This document shows, piece after piece, positions 8,254 to 15,952 of a stretch of 64,000 nt of DNA. The DNA is from Arthrobacter sp. ov118 (GTDB taxonomy: Bacteria > Actinomycetota > Actinomycetes > Actinomycetales > Micrococcaceae): the NCBI RefSeq assembly GCF_900116495.1, contig NZ_FPAY01000006.1, positions 205,118 through 269,117 of the forward strand, given 5' to 3'. Position numbers and translations under genes: made by a program. Under the pieces are notes generated by a model, which did no database searches, had not been told where the DNA came from, and saw only the letters and a list, made by a program, of their open reading frames with translations. Every line of letters starts with the position of its first letter. Positions within the stretch are counted from its first letter, which is position 1.

Positions 8254-9333
8254 TCATGGTGCGGTCAGGGCCGATGCCACTGCCTTGCCCAGTTCTTCTG
8301 TGGTGGCGTTGCCGCCCATGTCGGGTGTGAGTGCTTGTTGCCCGCCGGCGAGCACGGTTTCCATGGCGGTGGTAATGGCGGCCGCGGCTTCGGGTTCTCC
8401 CAGGTGATCGAGCATCATGGCGGCGCACCAGATTTGCCCGATGGGGTTGGCGATGCCTTTGCCGGCGATATCCGGGGCGGAGCCGTGGACGGGCTCGAAG
8501 AGGCTGGGGAACTTGCGTTCGGGATTGATGTTGCCGCTGGGAGCGACGGCGATGGTTCCGGTGCAGGCCGGTCCGAGGTCGGAGAGGATATCGCCGAAGA
8601 GGTTGCTGGCGACGACGACGTCGAACCAGTCGGGGTGCATGACAAAGTTAGCGGCCAGGATGTCGATGTGGTACTTGTCCACCTTGATCGCTGGGTAGGC
8701 GGCGGACATGGCCTGCACCCGTTCGTCCCAGTAGGGCATGGTGATGGAGATGCCGTTGCTCTTCGTGGCTGAGGTCAGGTGCTTCTTGGGCCGACTTTGA
8801 GCCAGGTCGAAGGCGTACTTGAGGATCCGGTCCACGCCGGTGCGGGTCATGACGGTTTCCTGGACCACCGTCTCGCGGTCGGTGCCTTCAAAGATCTTCC
8901 CGCCGATGCTGGAGTATTCGCCTTCGGTGTTTTCGCGCACGACGTAGAAGTCGACATCCCCCGGGAGCCGGCCGGCCAGGGGGCTGGGCACGCCGGGCAG
9001 GAGTTTGACCGGGCGGAGGCTGACGTACTGGTCGAAGTGACGGCGGAACTGCAGGAGGCTGCCCCACAGCGAAACGTGGTCGGGGACGACGTCGGGCCAT
9101 CCGACGGCGCCGAAGAAGATGGAATCGAACTGGTTCAGTTCCTCGAACCATCCGTCGGGCAGCATTTTCCCGTGCCGGGTGTAGTAGTCAGCGGAGGCGT
9201 AGTCGAAGTGTTCGTACGTGAGGTTCAGGTCGAAGGCTGAGGCTGCGGCGTTCAAAACGCGCAGTCCTTCGGGCACGACTTCGGTGCCGATTCCGTCGCC
9301 GGGAATGACTGCGATGCGGTGGGGTTTCGACAT
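8254..9333 (-). CDS. Tartrate/D-malate dehydrogenase (IDH/IMDH family)
   Basis: 359 residues. Isocitrate/isopropylmalate dehydrogenase fold with IPGDGIGTEVVPEGLRVLNA at the start, FFGAVGWPDVVPDHVSLWGS, the substrate-Arg region LLQFRRHFDQYVSLRPVK, VVRENTEGEYSSIGG, and metal-ligand aspartates in ASNLFGDILSDLGPACTG. GWPDVVPDHVSLWG and RRHFDQYVSLRP are typical of the tartrate dehydrogenase/D-malate dehydrogenase branch (TtuC/DmlA), which uses NAD+ to oxidise and decarboxylate L-tartrate, meso-tartrate or D-malate. It is the last gene of a run with dctA and a D-tartrate dehydratase, which supports a role in hydroxy-dicarboxylate catabolism. Exact substrate inferred. Confidence 0.88.
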   Translation of the reverse strand: MSKPHRIAVIPGDGIGTEVVPEGLRVLNAAASAFDLNLTYEHFDYASADYYTRHGKMLPDGWFEELNQFDSIFFGAVGWPDVVPDHVSLWGSLLQFRRHFDQYVSLRPVKLLPGVPSPLAGRLPGDVDFYVVRENTEGEYSSIGGKIFEGTDRETVVQETVMTRTGVDRILKYAFDLAQSRPKKHLTSATKSNGISITMPYWDERVQAMSAAYPAIKVDKYHIDILAANFVMHPDWFDVVVASNLFGDILSDLGPACTGTIAVAPSGNINPERKFPSLFEPVHGSAPDIAGKGIANPIGQIWCAAMMLDHLGEPEAAAAITTAMETVLAGGQQALTPDMGGNATTEELGKAVASALTAP

Positions 9334-9368
9334 CAGGATCCTTCTTCGTTGTTGTTAGGTGTTCGGGG

Positions 9369-10316
9369 TTAGCGGTCAACTGGGTTGGCCGGTTCGCGGT
9401 TTTCGAGGACGTCGATGACGGCGTGCGCGGCTGCCAGGCCGGCCCGCGTCCGGGCTTCGGCACTCTGGCCGGCGAGGTGGGAGGTGATGAGCACGTTGTC
9501 CAGGCCCCGAAGGGGGCTGTCGCCGGGCAGGGGTTCGCGCTCGAGCACGTCCAGCGCGGCACCGGCAATGGAACCGTCGCAAAGTGCCTTGGCCAGGGCC
9601 TCTTCATCCACGAGTGAGCCGCGGGCCGTGTTGATGAGGACGGCGGTGGGTTTCATCGCTTGCAGCCGGGGCGCGTCGATGAGTTTGCCGGTGCTCTGGC
9701 CTCCACGGGTGTGCAGGGAGAGGTAGTCGGCGTCGCGGATGACGGTGTCGAGATCGGTGAACTGGGCCGCGCTGTTATCGGGGTCGGGGTGGGCGGTGCT
9801 GACCAGGACGGTCATGCCGAGGGCGACACCGAGGTTTGCGGTGGCGCGTCCGCTGGGGCCGTAGCCGATGATGCCCAGGGTGGAACCACGCAGTTCATGT
9901 CCGGCTTCCCGGGGCCAGTGGCCTTGGCGGACGGCGTTGGTGACCTCCAAGAGGCGGCGTGCGGCCATGATGATCAGCCCGATGGTCAGTTCGGCGACCG
10001 AGTGGTGATTTGTTCCGGGTGCGTTGCAGACCCTGATTCCTTGTGCGGCGGCGGCCTGGACGTCGATGGAGTCGTACCCCACTCCGCTGCGAGCGATGAC
10101 TTGCAGGGAGGCAGCGCCGGTGAGCATGTCGGCCGTGACCGGTTCGCTGGCGAGGATAGCCCCGGAGACGCCGTCGAACAACGAGCGACGTTCCTCAAGG
10201 GTCCGCGGCCCCCGGGATGGCGAGTAAACCGGTTCCAGACCGCGTTCCCGCAGGAGCTGGTCAACGGCATCGCCCGGGTGGAGGTAATCGGTGGTGATCA
10301 GGATGCGTGGGGCCAT
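9369..10316 (-). CDS. D-2-hydroxyacid dehydrogenase
   Basis: 315 residues, phosphoglycerate dehydrogenase-like. The Rossmann motif is GIIGYGPSGRATANLGVALG. Catalytic residues are the Arg in INTARGSLVDEEAL, the Glu in LDVLEREPLPGDSPL, and the His in TSHLAGQSAEA. These enzymes interconvert 2-oxoacids and D-2-hydroxyacids with NAD(P). In this operon it lies 35 bp upstream of the tartrate/D-malate dehydrogenase and downstream of dctA, so a reductase for hydroxypyruvate, glyoxylate or a tartrate breakdown product is plausible. The substrate is not determinable from sequence. Confidence 0.88.
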   Translation of the reverse strand: MAPRILITTDYLHPGDAVDQLLRERGLEPVYSPSRGPRTLEERRSLFDGVSGAILASEPVTADMLTGAASLQVIARSGVGYDSIDVQAAAAQGIRVCNAPGTNHHSVAELTIGLIIMAARRLLEVTNAVRQGHWPREAGHELRGSTLGIIGYGPSGRATANLGVALGMTVLVSTAHPDPDNSAAQFTDLDTVIRDADYLSLHTRGGQSTGKLIDAPRLQAMKPTAVLINTARGSLVDEEALAKALCDGSIAGAALDVLEREPLPGDSPLRGLDNVLITSHLAGQSAEARTRAGLAAAHAVIDVLENREPANPVDR

Positions 10317-10392
10317 GGTGCGGGTGGCTTCCTATTTGTGTTTGGTGCAGATGAGGTGCAGTCAGCGGCTGTGGGCTTACTGTATACGCGGA

Positions 10393-10423
10393 CAGGGCCG
10401 CCGCGGGATACACGGCGGCCCTG
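10393..10423 (-). terminator. Intercistronic hairpin 3' of dctA
   Basis: Perfect 11-bp inverted repeat CAGGGCCGCCG / CGGCGGCCCTG with a 9-nt loop, in the gap between dctA and the hydroxyacid dehydrogenase gene. There is no clear U-tract. It may be a partial terminator or an mRNA 3'-end stabiliser that lowers expression of the two downstream dehydrogenases relative to the transporter. Confidence 0.6.
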
Positions 10424-10435
10424 ACGGGTGCGGTG

Positions 10436-11812
10436 TTAGTGGACGTCGACCTTGTCGGCTTCCACGACTTCGGGGCTCTTTGACTCGATGACGTTCTTCT
10501 CCTGGCCATGGGCATGCAGGGCCTTGCGGGCTTGGACGGGGTCGAAGTCCTTTTCCCATTTGCCGACGACCACTGCTGCCATCGCGTTGCCGAGAACGTT
10601 GATGAAGACGCGGCCTTCATTCAGGAGCCGGTCGATGCCGACGATGAGGGCGAGAGCGGCCAACGGGATTCCGCCGACTGAGCTCAACGTGCTGGCCAGG
10701 ACGATGAATGCGCCGCCGGCGATGCCAGCGGTGCCCTTGCTGGTGAGCATCATGACGCCGACCATGACGAGCTGTTGTTCCCAGGAGAGGTCCATGCCGA
10801 CGGCCTGGGCCAGGAACACGGACGCCATGGTCAGGTAGACGGCGGATCCGTCGAGGTTGAAGGAGAACCCGGACGGGATCACGATGCCCACGGTGGACTT
10901 GCCGACGCCCATGGCTTCGAGCTTCTTGATCAGCTGCGGGAGGACCGCTTCGCTCGAGCAGGTGCTCAGGGCGATCAGCAGTTCAGCCTTGAAGTAGCGC
11001 ATCACCGTGAAGATGTTCAGTCCGCAGGCACGGGCAATAGTGCCCAAGACCACGACGACGTAGACGACGCATGTTCCGGTGAACAGCAGGACGAGGTAGC
11101 CCAGCTGCTGGAGGCTGGCTGTGCCGTAGTTGGCCACGACGGCGGCGAGTGCGCCGAACGTGCCGATGGGGGCAAGGCGCATGACCCAGCTGACGATTTT
11201 GAAGATGACCACGGACAGGGCCTGGATGCCCTTGGTGAGGAACGCGCCGGATTCTCCGGAGACGTTCAGGGCGGCACCGAACACGATGGAGACCATCAGC
11301 GCTGCGATGATGGTGTGGCCGGTCAGGGCCCCGAACAGCGATTCCGGAATGATGTTGCTGACGAACTCGAGGCCGTCGAAGCCTTTATTGGCGGCCGCCG
11401 GCACCTTGCTCCCGTCCAGCTGTGATGGATCGATGTTCATGCCTTCGCCCGGGCGGAAGACGTTGGCGACGACCAGGCCGATCAACATCGACACCAGCGA
11501 CAGGGCGATGAAGTAGCCCAGGGCCTTCACTCCGATCCGGCCTGCTTTGCGCAGGCTGTCCATCGAAGCGATGCCCAGGGACACCACGCAGAACACCACG
11601 GGAATGACGATCATCTTCACCAGGGCGATGAACCAGTCGCTGAGCGGGGTGAGCTGCTTGCCGACGGAGGGCAGGAGCAGGCCGACGGCGATGCCCAGGA
11701 CGGCGCCCAGGACGACTTGGCACCAGAGCTCGCGAAGCAGCCGGCCGAACCGGGATCGCTGCTTGGGCGGGTGGGCGGAATGTTGGGGGTTCTGAATGGT
11801 GTGGGACGACAT
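10436..11812 (-). CDS. dctA: C4-dicarboxylate:cation symporter DctA
   Basis: 458 residues, normal DctA length, with eight or more membrane segments. Family signatures: IVIPVVFCVVSLGIASMDSL in the early helices, the serine-rich hairpin motif LLIALSTCSSEAVLPQLIKK, GFSFNLDGSAVYLTMASVFL (TM7), the MLTSKGTAGIAGGAFIVLAS re-entrant loop, and VGIDRLLNEGRVFINVLGN. DctA takes up succinate, fumarate and malate, and in some bacteria other C4-diacids, with protons or Na+. Placed between D-tartrate dehydratase and two dehydrogenases, it is the probable uptake system for the pathway's hydroxy-diacid. It is flanked on both sides by stable intercistronic hairpins. Confidence 0.94.
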   Translation of the reverse strand: MSSHTIQNPQHSAHPPKQRSRFGRLLRELWCQVVLGAVLGIAVGLLLPSVGKQLTPLSDWFIALVKMIVIPVVFCVVSLGIASMDSLRKAGRIGVKALGYFIALSLVSMLIGLVVANVFRPGEGMNIDPSQLDGSKVPAAANKGFDGLEFVSNIIPESLFGALTGHTIIAALMVSIVFGAALNVSGESGAFLTKGIQALSVVIFKIVSWVMRLAPIGTFGALAAVVANYGTASLQQLGYLVLLFTGTCVVYVVVVLGTIARACGLNIFTVMRYFKAELLIALSTCSSEAVLPQLIKKLEAMGVGKSTVGIVIPSGFSFNLDGSAVYLTMASVFLAQAVGMDLSWEQQLVMVGVMMLTSKGTAGIAGGAFIVLASTLSSVGGIPLAALALIVGIDRLLNEGRVFINVLGNAMAAVVVGKWEKDFDPVQARKALHAHGQEKNVIESKSPEVVEADKVDVH

Positions 11813-11857
11813 CTTGGGTGCTCCTTTGCACGGCAGACAGAGAAAGTTGGAGAGGTG

Positions 11858-11888
11858 CGGTCCCGGGCAGTGATGCTGCCCGGGACCG
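11858..11888 (-). terminator. Intercistronic hairpin between tarD and dctA
   Basis: Perfect 13-bp inverted repeat CGGTCCCGGGCAG / CTGCCCGGGACCG with a 5-nt loop TGATG. It lies 3' of the dehydratase gene and 46 bp before the dctA start, without a U-tract. The likely role is mRNA stabilisation or partial termination. Confidence 0.65.
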
Positions 11889-11905
11889 GGGCACTGCCGG
11901 ATTGG

Positions 11906-13072
11906 TTAGCTGTGCAGTGCGCGCAGGACCTTGTAGAACTCGGCCTTGCCTTCGAGCCCGATGCCCGGCAGATCACCCGGGGCCACGCGGCTGTTGACGA
12001 TGACGGCGTCGTCGGTGAAACCGCCGGTGGGCTGGAACTCGCCCGGGTAGGACTCGTTGCCGCCGAGTTTGAGGGCTGCGGCGATGTGAAGGGAGAACTG
12101 GTGTCCGCCGTGCGGGATGCAGCGGCGTGAGGACCAGCCGTGCTGGGCCAGCATGTCCTGGATCCGGCGGTATTCGGTCAGGCCGTAGCTCAGGGCCGGG
12201 TCGACCTGGATGAAGTCGCGGTCCGGGCGCATCCCGCCGTAGCGGACCAGGTTGCGGGCATCCTGGAGGGAGAACAGGTTCTCTCCGGTGGCGATCGGGT
12301 TCTTGTAGTGCTCGGAGAGGGTGGCGTTCAGGGCGTAGTCCAGCGGGTCGCCGACTTCCTCGTACCAGAACAGCCCGTACTGGTCGATGGCTTTGCCGTA
12401 TTTCAGCGCGGTCTCCAGGTCGAACTTGCCGTTGACATCCACCATCAGGCGGGAAGCGTCGCCGTCGAGGACCTCGATCACGGCTTCGATGCGGCGAAGG
12501 TCCTCGGCGAGGTCGGCGCCGCCGATCTTCATCTTGACCACGTTGTAGCCCTTGGCGAGGAAGCCCCGCATTTCGTTCTGCAGGTCCTCAAGGCTCTTGC
12601 CGGGTGCGTAGTAGCCGCCGGCTGCGTAGACGAAGACGTCCTTGTCCGGGTTGCCGTCGCCGTAGTGGTCCGAGATCCACCGGTAGAGCGGCACGCCGGC
12701 GATCTTCGCGGCGAGGTCGTGCAGGGCCATGTCGGCGACGCCGACGGCGACGGAGCGTTCGCCGTGTCCGCCGGGCTTTTCGTTGGACATCATCAGGTCC
12801 CAGGCCTTCTCGGGGGAGAGCTGGCCGTCCTCATCAAGAAGGTCTTCGGACGGGGCATCCATGATGCGCGGCAGAATGCGGTCTTTCAGGATGCCGGTCG
12901 CGTTGTAGCGGCCGTTGGAATTGAATCCATAGCCAACCAGGGGCTTGCCGTCGACGAACACATCGCTGACGAGGGCGATGATCGTGCAGTCCATCTTGGT
13001 GAAGTCAATGAAGGCGTTCCGGATCGAGGAACTGATGGGAATGGTGCCGACGTGGGCGGAAACGATTTTCAT
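11906..13072 (-). CDS. tarD: D-tartrate dehydratase (enolase superfamily)
   Basis: 388 residues from the ATG at 13072, behind a GGAGAG ribosome site. Mandelate racemase/muconate lactonising-type barrel: catalytic lysine motif KGYNVVKMKIGG, metal ligands in RLMVDVNGKFDL, FWYEEVGDPLDYALN and PIATGENLFS, and the barrel-end His in CIPHGGHQFSLHIAAALK. The loop with Lys before it, SNEKPGGHGERSVAVGVADM, resembles characterised D-tartrate dehydratase (TarD of Bradyrhizobium), which dehydrates D-tartrate to oxaloacetate. It is the first gene of the operon, divergent from the GntR regulator, and behind three palindromic operators. Substrate assignment is by similarity and context. Confidence 0.85.
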   Translation of the reverse strand: MKIVSAHVGTIPISSSIRNAFIDFTKMDCTIIALVSDVFVDGKPLVGYGFNSNGRYNATGILKDRILPRIMDAPSEDLLDEDGQLSPEKAWDLMMSNEKPGGHGERSVAVGVADMALHDLAAKIAGVPLYRWISDHYGDGNPDKDVFVYAAGGYYAPGKSLEDLQNEMRGFLAKGYNVVKMKIGGADLAEDLRRIEAVIEVLDGDASRLMVDVNGKFDLETALKYGKAIDQYGLFWYEEVGDPLDYALNATLSEHYKNPIATGENLFSLQDARNLVRYGGMRPDRDFIQVDPALSYGLTEYRRIQDMLAQHGWSSRRCIPHGGHQFSLHIAAALKLGGNESYPGEFQPTGGFTDDAVIVNSRVAPGDLPGIGLEGKAEFYKVLRALHS

Positions 13073-13093
13073 CTTTGAATCTCTCCTGGGTGG

Positions 13094-13245
13094 TATCTTA
13101 TTTCTTATAAGATCTGGATCGAGACGGACCCCAAGTGACGTGGGGGACATCTGCCCGTCGAGCGAATATCTTATAAGACCTTGGATCAAAGGCTAGCCGA
13201 GGCGTGACGGGAGGCACAAGCCTTCGCCTGGAATTTCTTATAAGA
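13094..13245. promoter_or_regulatory. Three palindromic operators for the tartrate operon/GntR pair
   Basis: TCTTATAAGA occurs three times as a perfect palindrome, at 13103-13112, 13169-13178 and 13236-13245. Centre spacings are 66 and 67 bp, close to a whole number of helical turns apart from each other's face. An extra half-site ATCTTA lies at 13095-13100. The sites fill the 236-bp region between tarD and gntR. The AT-rich palindrome type suits a FadR/FCD-family GntR dimer, so the encoded regulator is the obvious ligand, controlling both directions. Confidence 0.8.
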
Positions 13246-13308
13246 TGTACTGGGAACTACACGCTGAGCAACGGGGGCCACACCTCGACGAGGGATTCGG
13301 AGCGGCAG

Positions 13309-14010
13309 ATGAACACCACAAGCGTCTTTTCCAGTAAGGGCAGCCTGGCGTACAACGAACTCCGCCAGCTCATCCTCTCCGGTGGCCTTGCCCCGGGCTC
13401 GCGCATCTCCCAGTACGAACTGGCGGAGAACATGCAGATGAGCATCACACCCCTGCGGGAGGCGATCCGCCGGCTCGCCAGCGAGGGGCTGATCCTCATG
13501 GACACCCACCGGGATTCCCGGGTGGCCGCCATGAGCGCCTCCGAAGCACGAGAACTCCTTGAAGTCCGACTCTCACTCGAACCATCGGCAACAGAATTGG
13601 CGGCCTCCCGCCGCACGGAAGCTGATATCGCCGCGATGCGCACAGCAGCCGGGAAGCTCCTGCCTGTCACACGGGTCTGGGGCGAGGACGCGATCACGGT
13701 GCACCGGGAATTCCACCGTGCGGTCTACGCCGCCTCGCACAACGACGTCATGATCAAGCTCCTGGATGACCTGTGGGACAAATCTGACCGCTACCGCCGC
13801 ATCGGCCTCGAGCTCCCCTCCGGGGATGAGCCCCGAACGATCGACCTGAACCAGCACCACCAGATCCTTGAGCTTGTCATCGCCGGCGACGGCGCAGGCG
13901 CCGCCGAACTGGCCCGCACCCACATCGCCAACAGTCTCACAGCCTCGGTAACCGGAGCTCTGGAGGAACGCGAGAACGTCCAGCCGGTAGCCCTGGAGGA
14001 AACCGCGTAG
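13309..14010 (+). CDS. GntR/FCD-family transcriptional regulator
   Basis: 233 residues from the ATG at 13309; the frame is open upstream, but that part covers the third operator and is unlikely to be translated. The winged helix reads AYNELRQLILSGGLAPGSRI, then SQYELAENMQMSITPLREAI and RRLASEGLI. The FCD ligand domain has EVRLSLEPSATELAASRR and likely metal-binding histidines in TVHREFHRAVYAASHNDVMI and HHQILELVIAGDGAGAAELA. FCD regulators sense carboxylic or sugar acids. Being divergent from the tartrate genes and next to the triple palindromes, it is probably their repressor and autoregulated, with tartrate or a product as inducer. Confidence 0.9.
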   Translation: MNTTSVFSSKGSLAYNELRQLILSGGLAPGSRISQYELAENMQMSITPLREAIRRLASEGLILMDTHRDSRVAAMSASEARELLEVRLSLEPSATELAASRRTEADIAAMRTAAGKLLPVTRVWGEDAITVHREFHRAVYAASHNDVMIKLLDDLWDKSDRYRRIGLELPSGDEPRTIDLNQHHQILELVIAGDGAGAAELARTHIANSLTASVTGALEERENVQPVALEETA

Positions 14011-14093
14011 TCTGCCGACTTCCCCCCCATCGTCAGAAGCCGGCCGCTGCCTGGCATTATTCATACAGCCCCGCTGGGGATTGATCATGCAGT

Positions 14094-15056
14094 TCAGGTA
14101 CGTGCGTATTGGGTGCCCGCGGTATGTGCTTCTATTGCTAGGTTCAGTTCTTCCAGGGTCGGGGGGTTAGCTCCCGGGCGCTGTACGGTGATGGCCGCGG
14201 CTGCAGCTGCGGTGTGGCCGAGCTGCTCCAGGACGGCCGGGGCGAAGCCTTCGGTTCCTCGGGTGAGAAAGCCCAGGATCAGGGCGGCCATATAGGAGTC
14301 GCCGGCGCCGATGGTGTCGGCAACTTTGGATTTCACGGCGGGGATGCTGATGCTGGCGGTCGGGGTGGTGAAGTGTGAGCCGTCGGCGCCCTTGGTGATG
14401 ACGGTAAGTCCGGTGCCCAGGCCGAGGATGTGGGCTGCGGTTTCGTCCAGGCTTTTTTGCGGATAGAGCCACTGGGCGTCCTCGTCGCTGAGTTTGACGA
14501 CGTCGGTTAAGGGCACGAGCTCTTCGAAGGTGGCTTTCGCTTCGTTGTGGCTCCCGAGCAGGGCTGGGCGGATGTTCGGGTCATAGGTGATCATGCAGTG
14601 CCTGTGGGCCTGTTCGAGCAGGGCCTTCACGGCGCTGGCACCGGGGCTCAGGAAAGTGGCGATGGATCCGGTGTGCAGTATTTTCGGGAAATAGGCTGGG
14701 GCTGTCGGGGCAAGGTCCCAGGAGATGTCGAAGTCGTACCGGGCGGAGCCGTCCGGTCCAAGGGTTGCCGTTGCCGATGCCGTCCGGGTGAGGGACTTTG
14801 ACCCGGGCAGAAGTACGACTCCCGCGCTGCGGAGATGGTTTTCGATCGAGATTCCCCGCGCGTCCGGGGCAATGGCTGTGAGCAGGCCTGTGGTTACGCC
14901 GAGGCGGCCAAGTCCGTAGGCGACATTGGCCGGCGAGCCGCCCGGGTGTTCCACTTGGTCGTCTGACGTGGTGACCACGTCGATCAGCGCCTCGCCTACC
15001 ACCATGACGTCAAGCGTCTGGTGAGCATCGTTCCGGGCTGTTGTGAGGTAATCCAT
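14094..15056 (-). CDS. PfkB-family carbohydrate kinase (probable fructokinase)
   Basis: 320 residues from the ATG at 15056 (MDYLTTARNDAHQTLDVMVV). Ribokinase/PfkB fold: GEALIDVVTTSDDQVEHPGG, then SPANVAYGLGRLGVTTGLLT (PfkB signature 1), YDPNIRPALLG, and the anion-hole/catalytic motif VADTIGAGDSYMAALILGFL. The usual GAGDAF is GAGDSY here, which still keeps the catalytic Asp. It is the last gene of the ABC-transporter operon, and a levanase is in the same LacI regulon. Phosphorylation of imported fructose is therefore the most likely job; other sugars cannot be excluded. Confidence 0.87.
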   Translation of the reverse strand: MDYLTTARNDAHQTLDVMVVGEALIDVVTTSDDQVEHPGGSPANVAYGLGRLGVTTGLLTAIAPDARGISIENHLRSAGVVLLPGSKSLTRTASATATLGPDGSARYDFDISWDLAPTAPAYFPKILHTGSIATFLSPGASAVKALLEQAHRHCMITYDPNIRPALLGSHNEAKATFEELVPLTDVVKLSDEDAQWLYPQKSLDETAAHILGLGTGLTVITKGADGSHFTTPTASISIPAVKSKVADTIGAGDSYMAALILGFLTRGTEGFAPAVLEQLGHTAAAAAAITVQRPGANPPTLEELNLAIEAHTAGTQYART

Positions 15057-15102
15057 GGTCTGTCTCTCGTGGAAGCTGATGGCGGGGCCTGTCCGAGGCA
15101 CA

Positions 15103-15139
15103 TCAGTCCGCGGACCGGTAACCCGGGTCCGCGGACTGA
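15103..15139 (-). terminator. Intercistronic hairpin between ATPase and kinase genes
   Basis: Perfect 14-bp inverted repeat TCAGTCCGCGGACC / GGTCCGCGGACTGA with a 9-nt loop, 18 bp after the ATPase stop and 46 bp before the kinase ATG. It has no U-tract and is probably an mRNA-stabilising or attenuating structure. Confidence 0.65.
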
Positions 15140-15157
15140 CATGGCCGCAGCAGTTGT

Positions 15158-15952
15158 TCAGGCGGTGGCTGCACCGGTCATGATCGCAACTGCATCGGTC
15201 ATGGTGTGTGATTGCGGGGTGATGGTGGCGGCGCACTTGCCGAGGCGCTGGATGTGGATCCTGTCCGCCACGTCAAACACGTGCGGCATGTTGTGGCTGA
15301 TCAGGATGACGGGCAGGCCGCGGTCCCGGAGGTCCCGGACCAACTGCAGGACCTGGTTGGACTCCCGGACGCCGAGTGCCGCCGTCGGCTCGTCCAGCAC
15401 GACGACCTTGGATCCGAACGCCGCGGCGCGGGCCACGGCGACGGCCTGGCGCTGGCCGCCGGATAGGTTCTCCACCGGCACTGTCACGTCCTGCAGGGTG
15501 GAGATGCCCAGCCGGGTCAGCTCATCCTTGGCCTTGGTGCGCATGCCTTTGGTGTCGAGCATCCGGAACACGCTTCCGAGGAGTCCTGCGCGCCTTTCCT
15601 CCCGGCCCAGGAACAGGTTGGAGGCGACGTCCAGCGCCGGTGAGACCGCGAGGTTCTGGTACACGGTTTCGATGCCGTGAACGCGGGCGTCCTGCGGCCG
15701 CTTGAAGTGCACCTGCTGTCCCGATACGAAAAGTTCTCCTGTGTCGGGAACTTCGGCGCCGGTGAGGCACTTGATCAGGGTTGATTTGCCTGCACCGTTG
15801 TCGCCGATGATCGCCAGGACTTCACCCGGGTACAGGTCCAGGCTGACGCCGTCCAGTCCCACGACACGGCCGAAGGTTTTGACGAGGTTCCGGGCCTGCA
15901 GGATGGGCTCGCGCGTGGCGACGTGGGGGGCTTCAAATTCAGTCATGGTCAT
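15158..15952 (-). CDS. Sugar ABC transporter ATP-binding protein (FrcA type)
   Basis: A single ABC domain of about 264 residues. Walker A is IIGDNGAGKSTLIKCLTGAE, the Q-loop is TVYQNLAVSPALD, the signature is ENLSGGQRQAVAVARA, Walker B is KVVVLDEPTAALGV, and the switch His is in VILISHNMPHVFDVADRI. A single domain rather than the doubled RbsA type is typical of FrcA-like transporters. The start at 15952 (MTMTEFEAP) has AAAGG eight bases upstream; an earlier in-frame ATG at 15973 would overlap the permease by 25 bp. It energises uptake through the permease at 15949-16995. Confidence 0.9.
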   Translation of the reverse strand: MTMTEFEAPHVATREPILQARNLVKTFGRVVGLDGVSLDLYPGEVLAIIGDNGAGKSTLIKCLTGAEVPDTGELFVSGQQVHFKRPQDARVHGIETVYQNLAVSPALDVASNLFLGREERRAGLLGSVFRMLDTKGMRTKAKDELTRLGISTLQDVTVPVENLSGGQRQAVAVARAAAFGSKVVVLDEPTAALGVRESNQVLQLVRDLRDRGLPVILISHNMPHVFDVADRIHIQRLGKCAATITPQSHTMTDAVAIMTGAATA

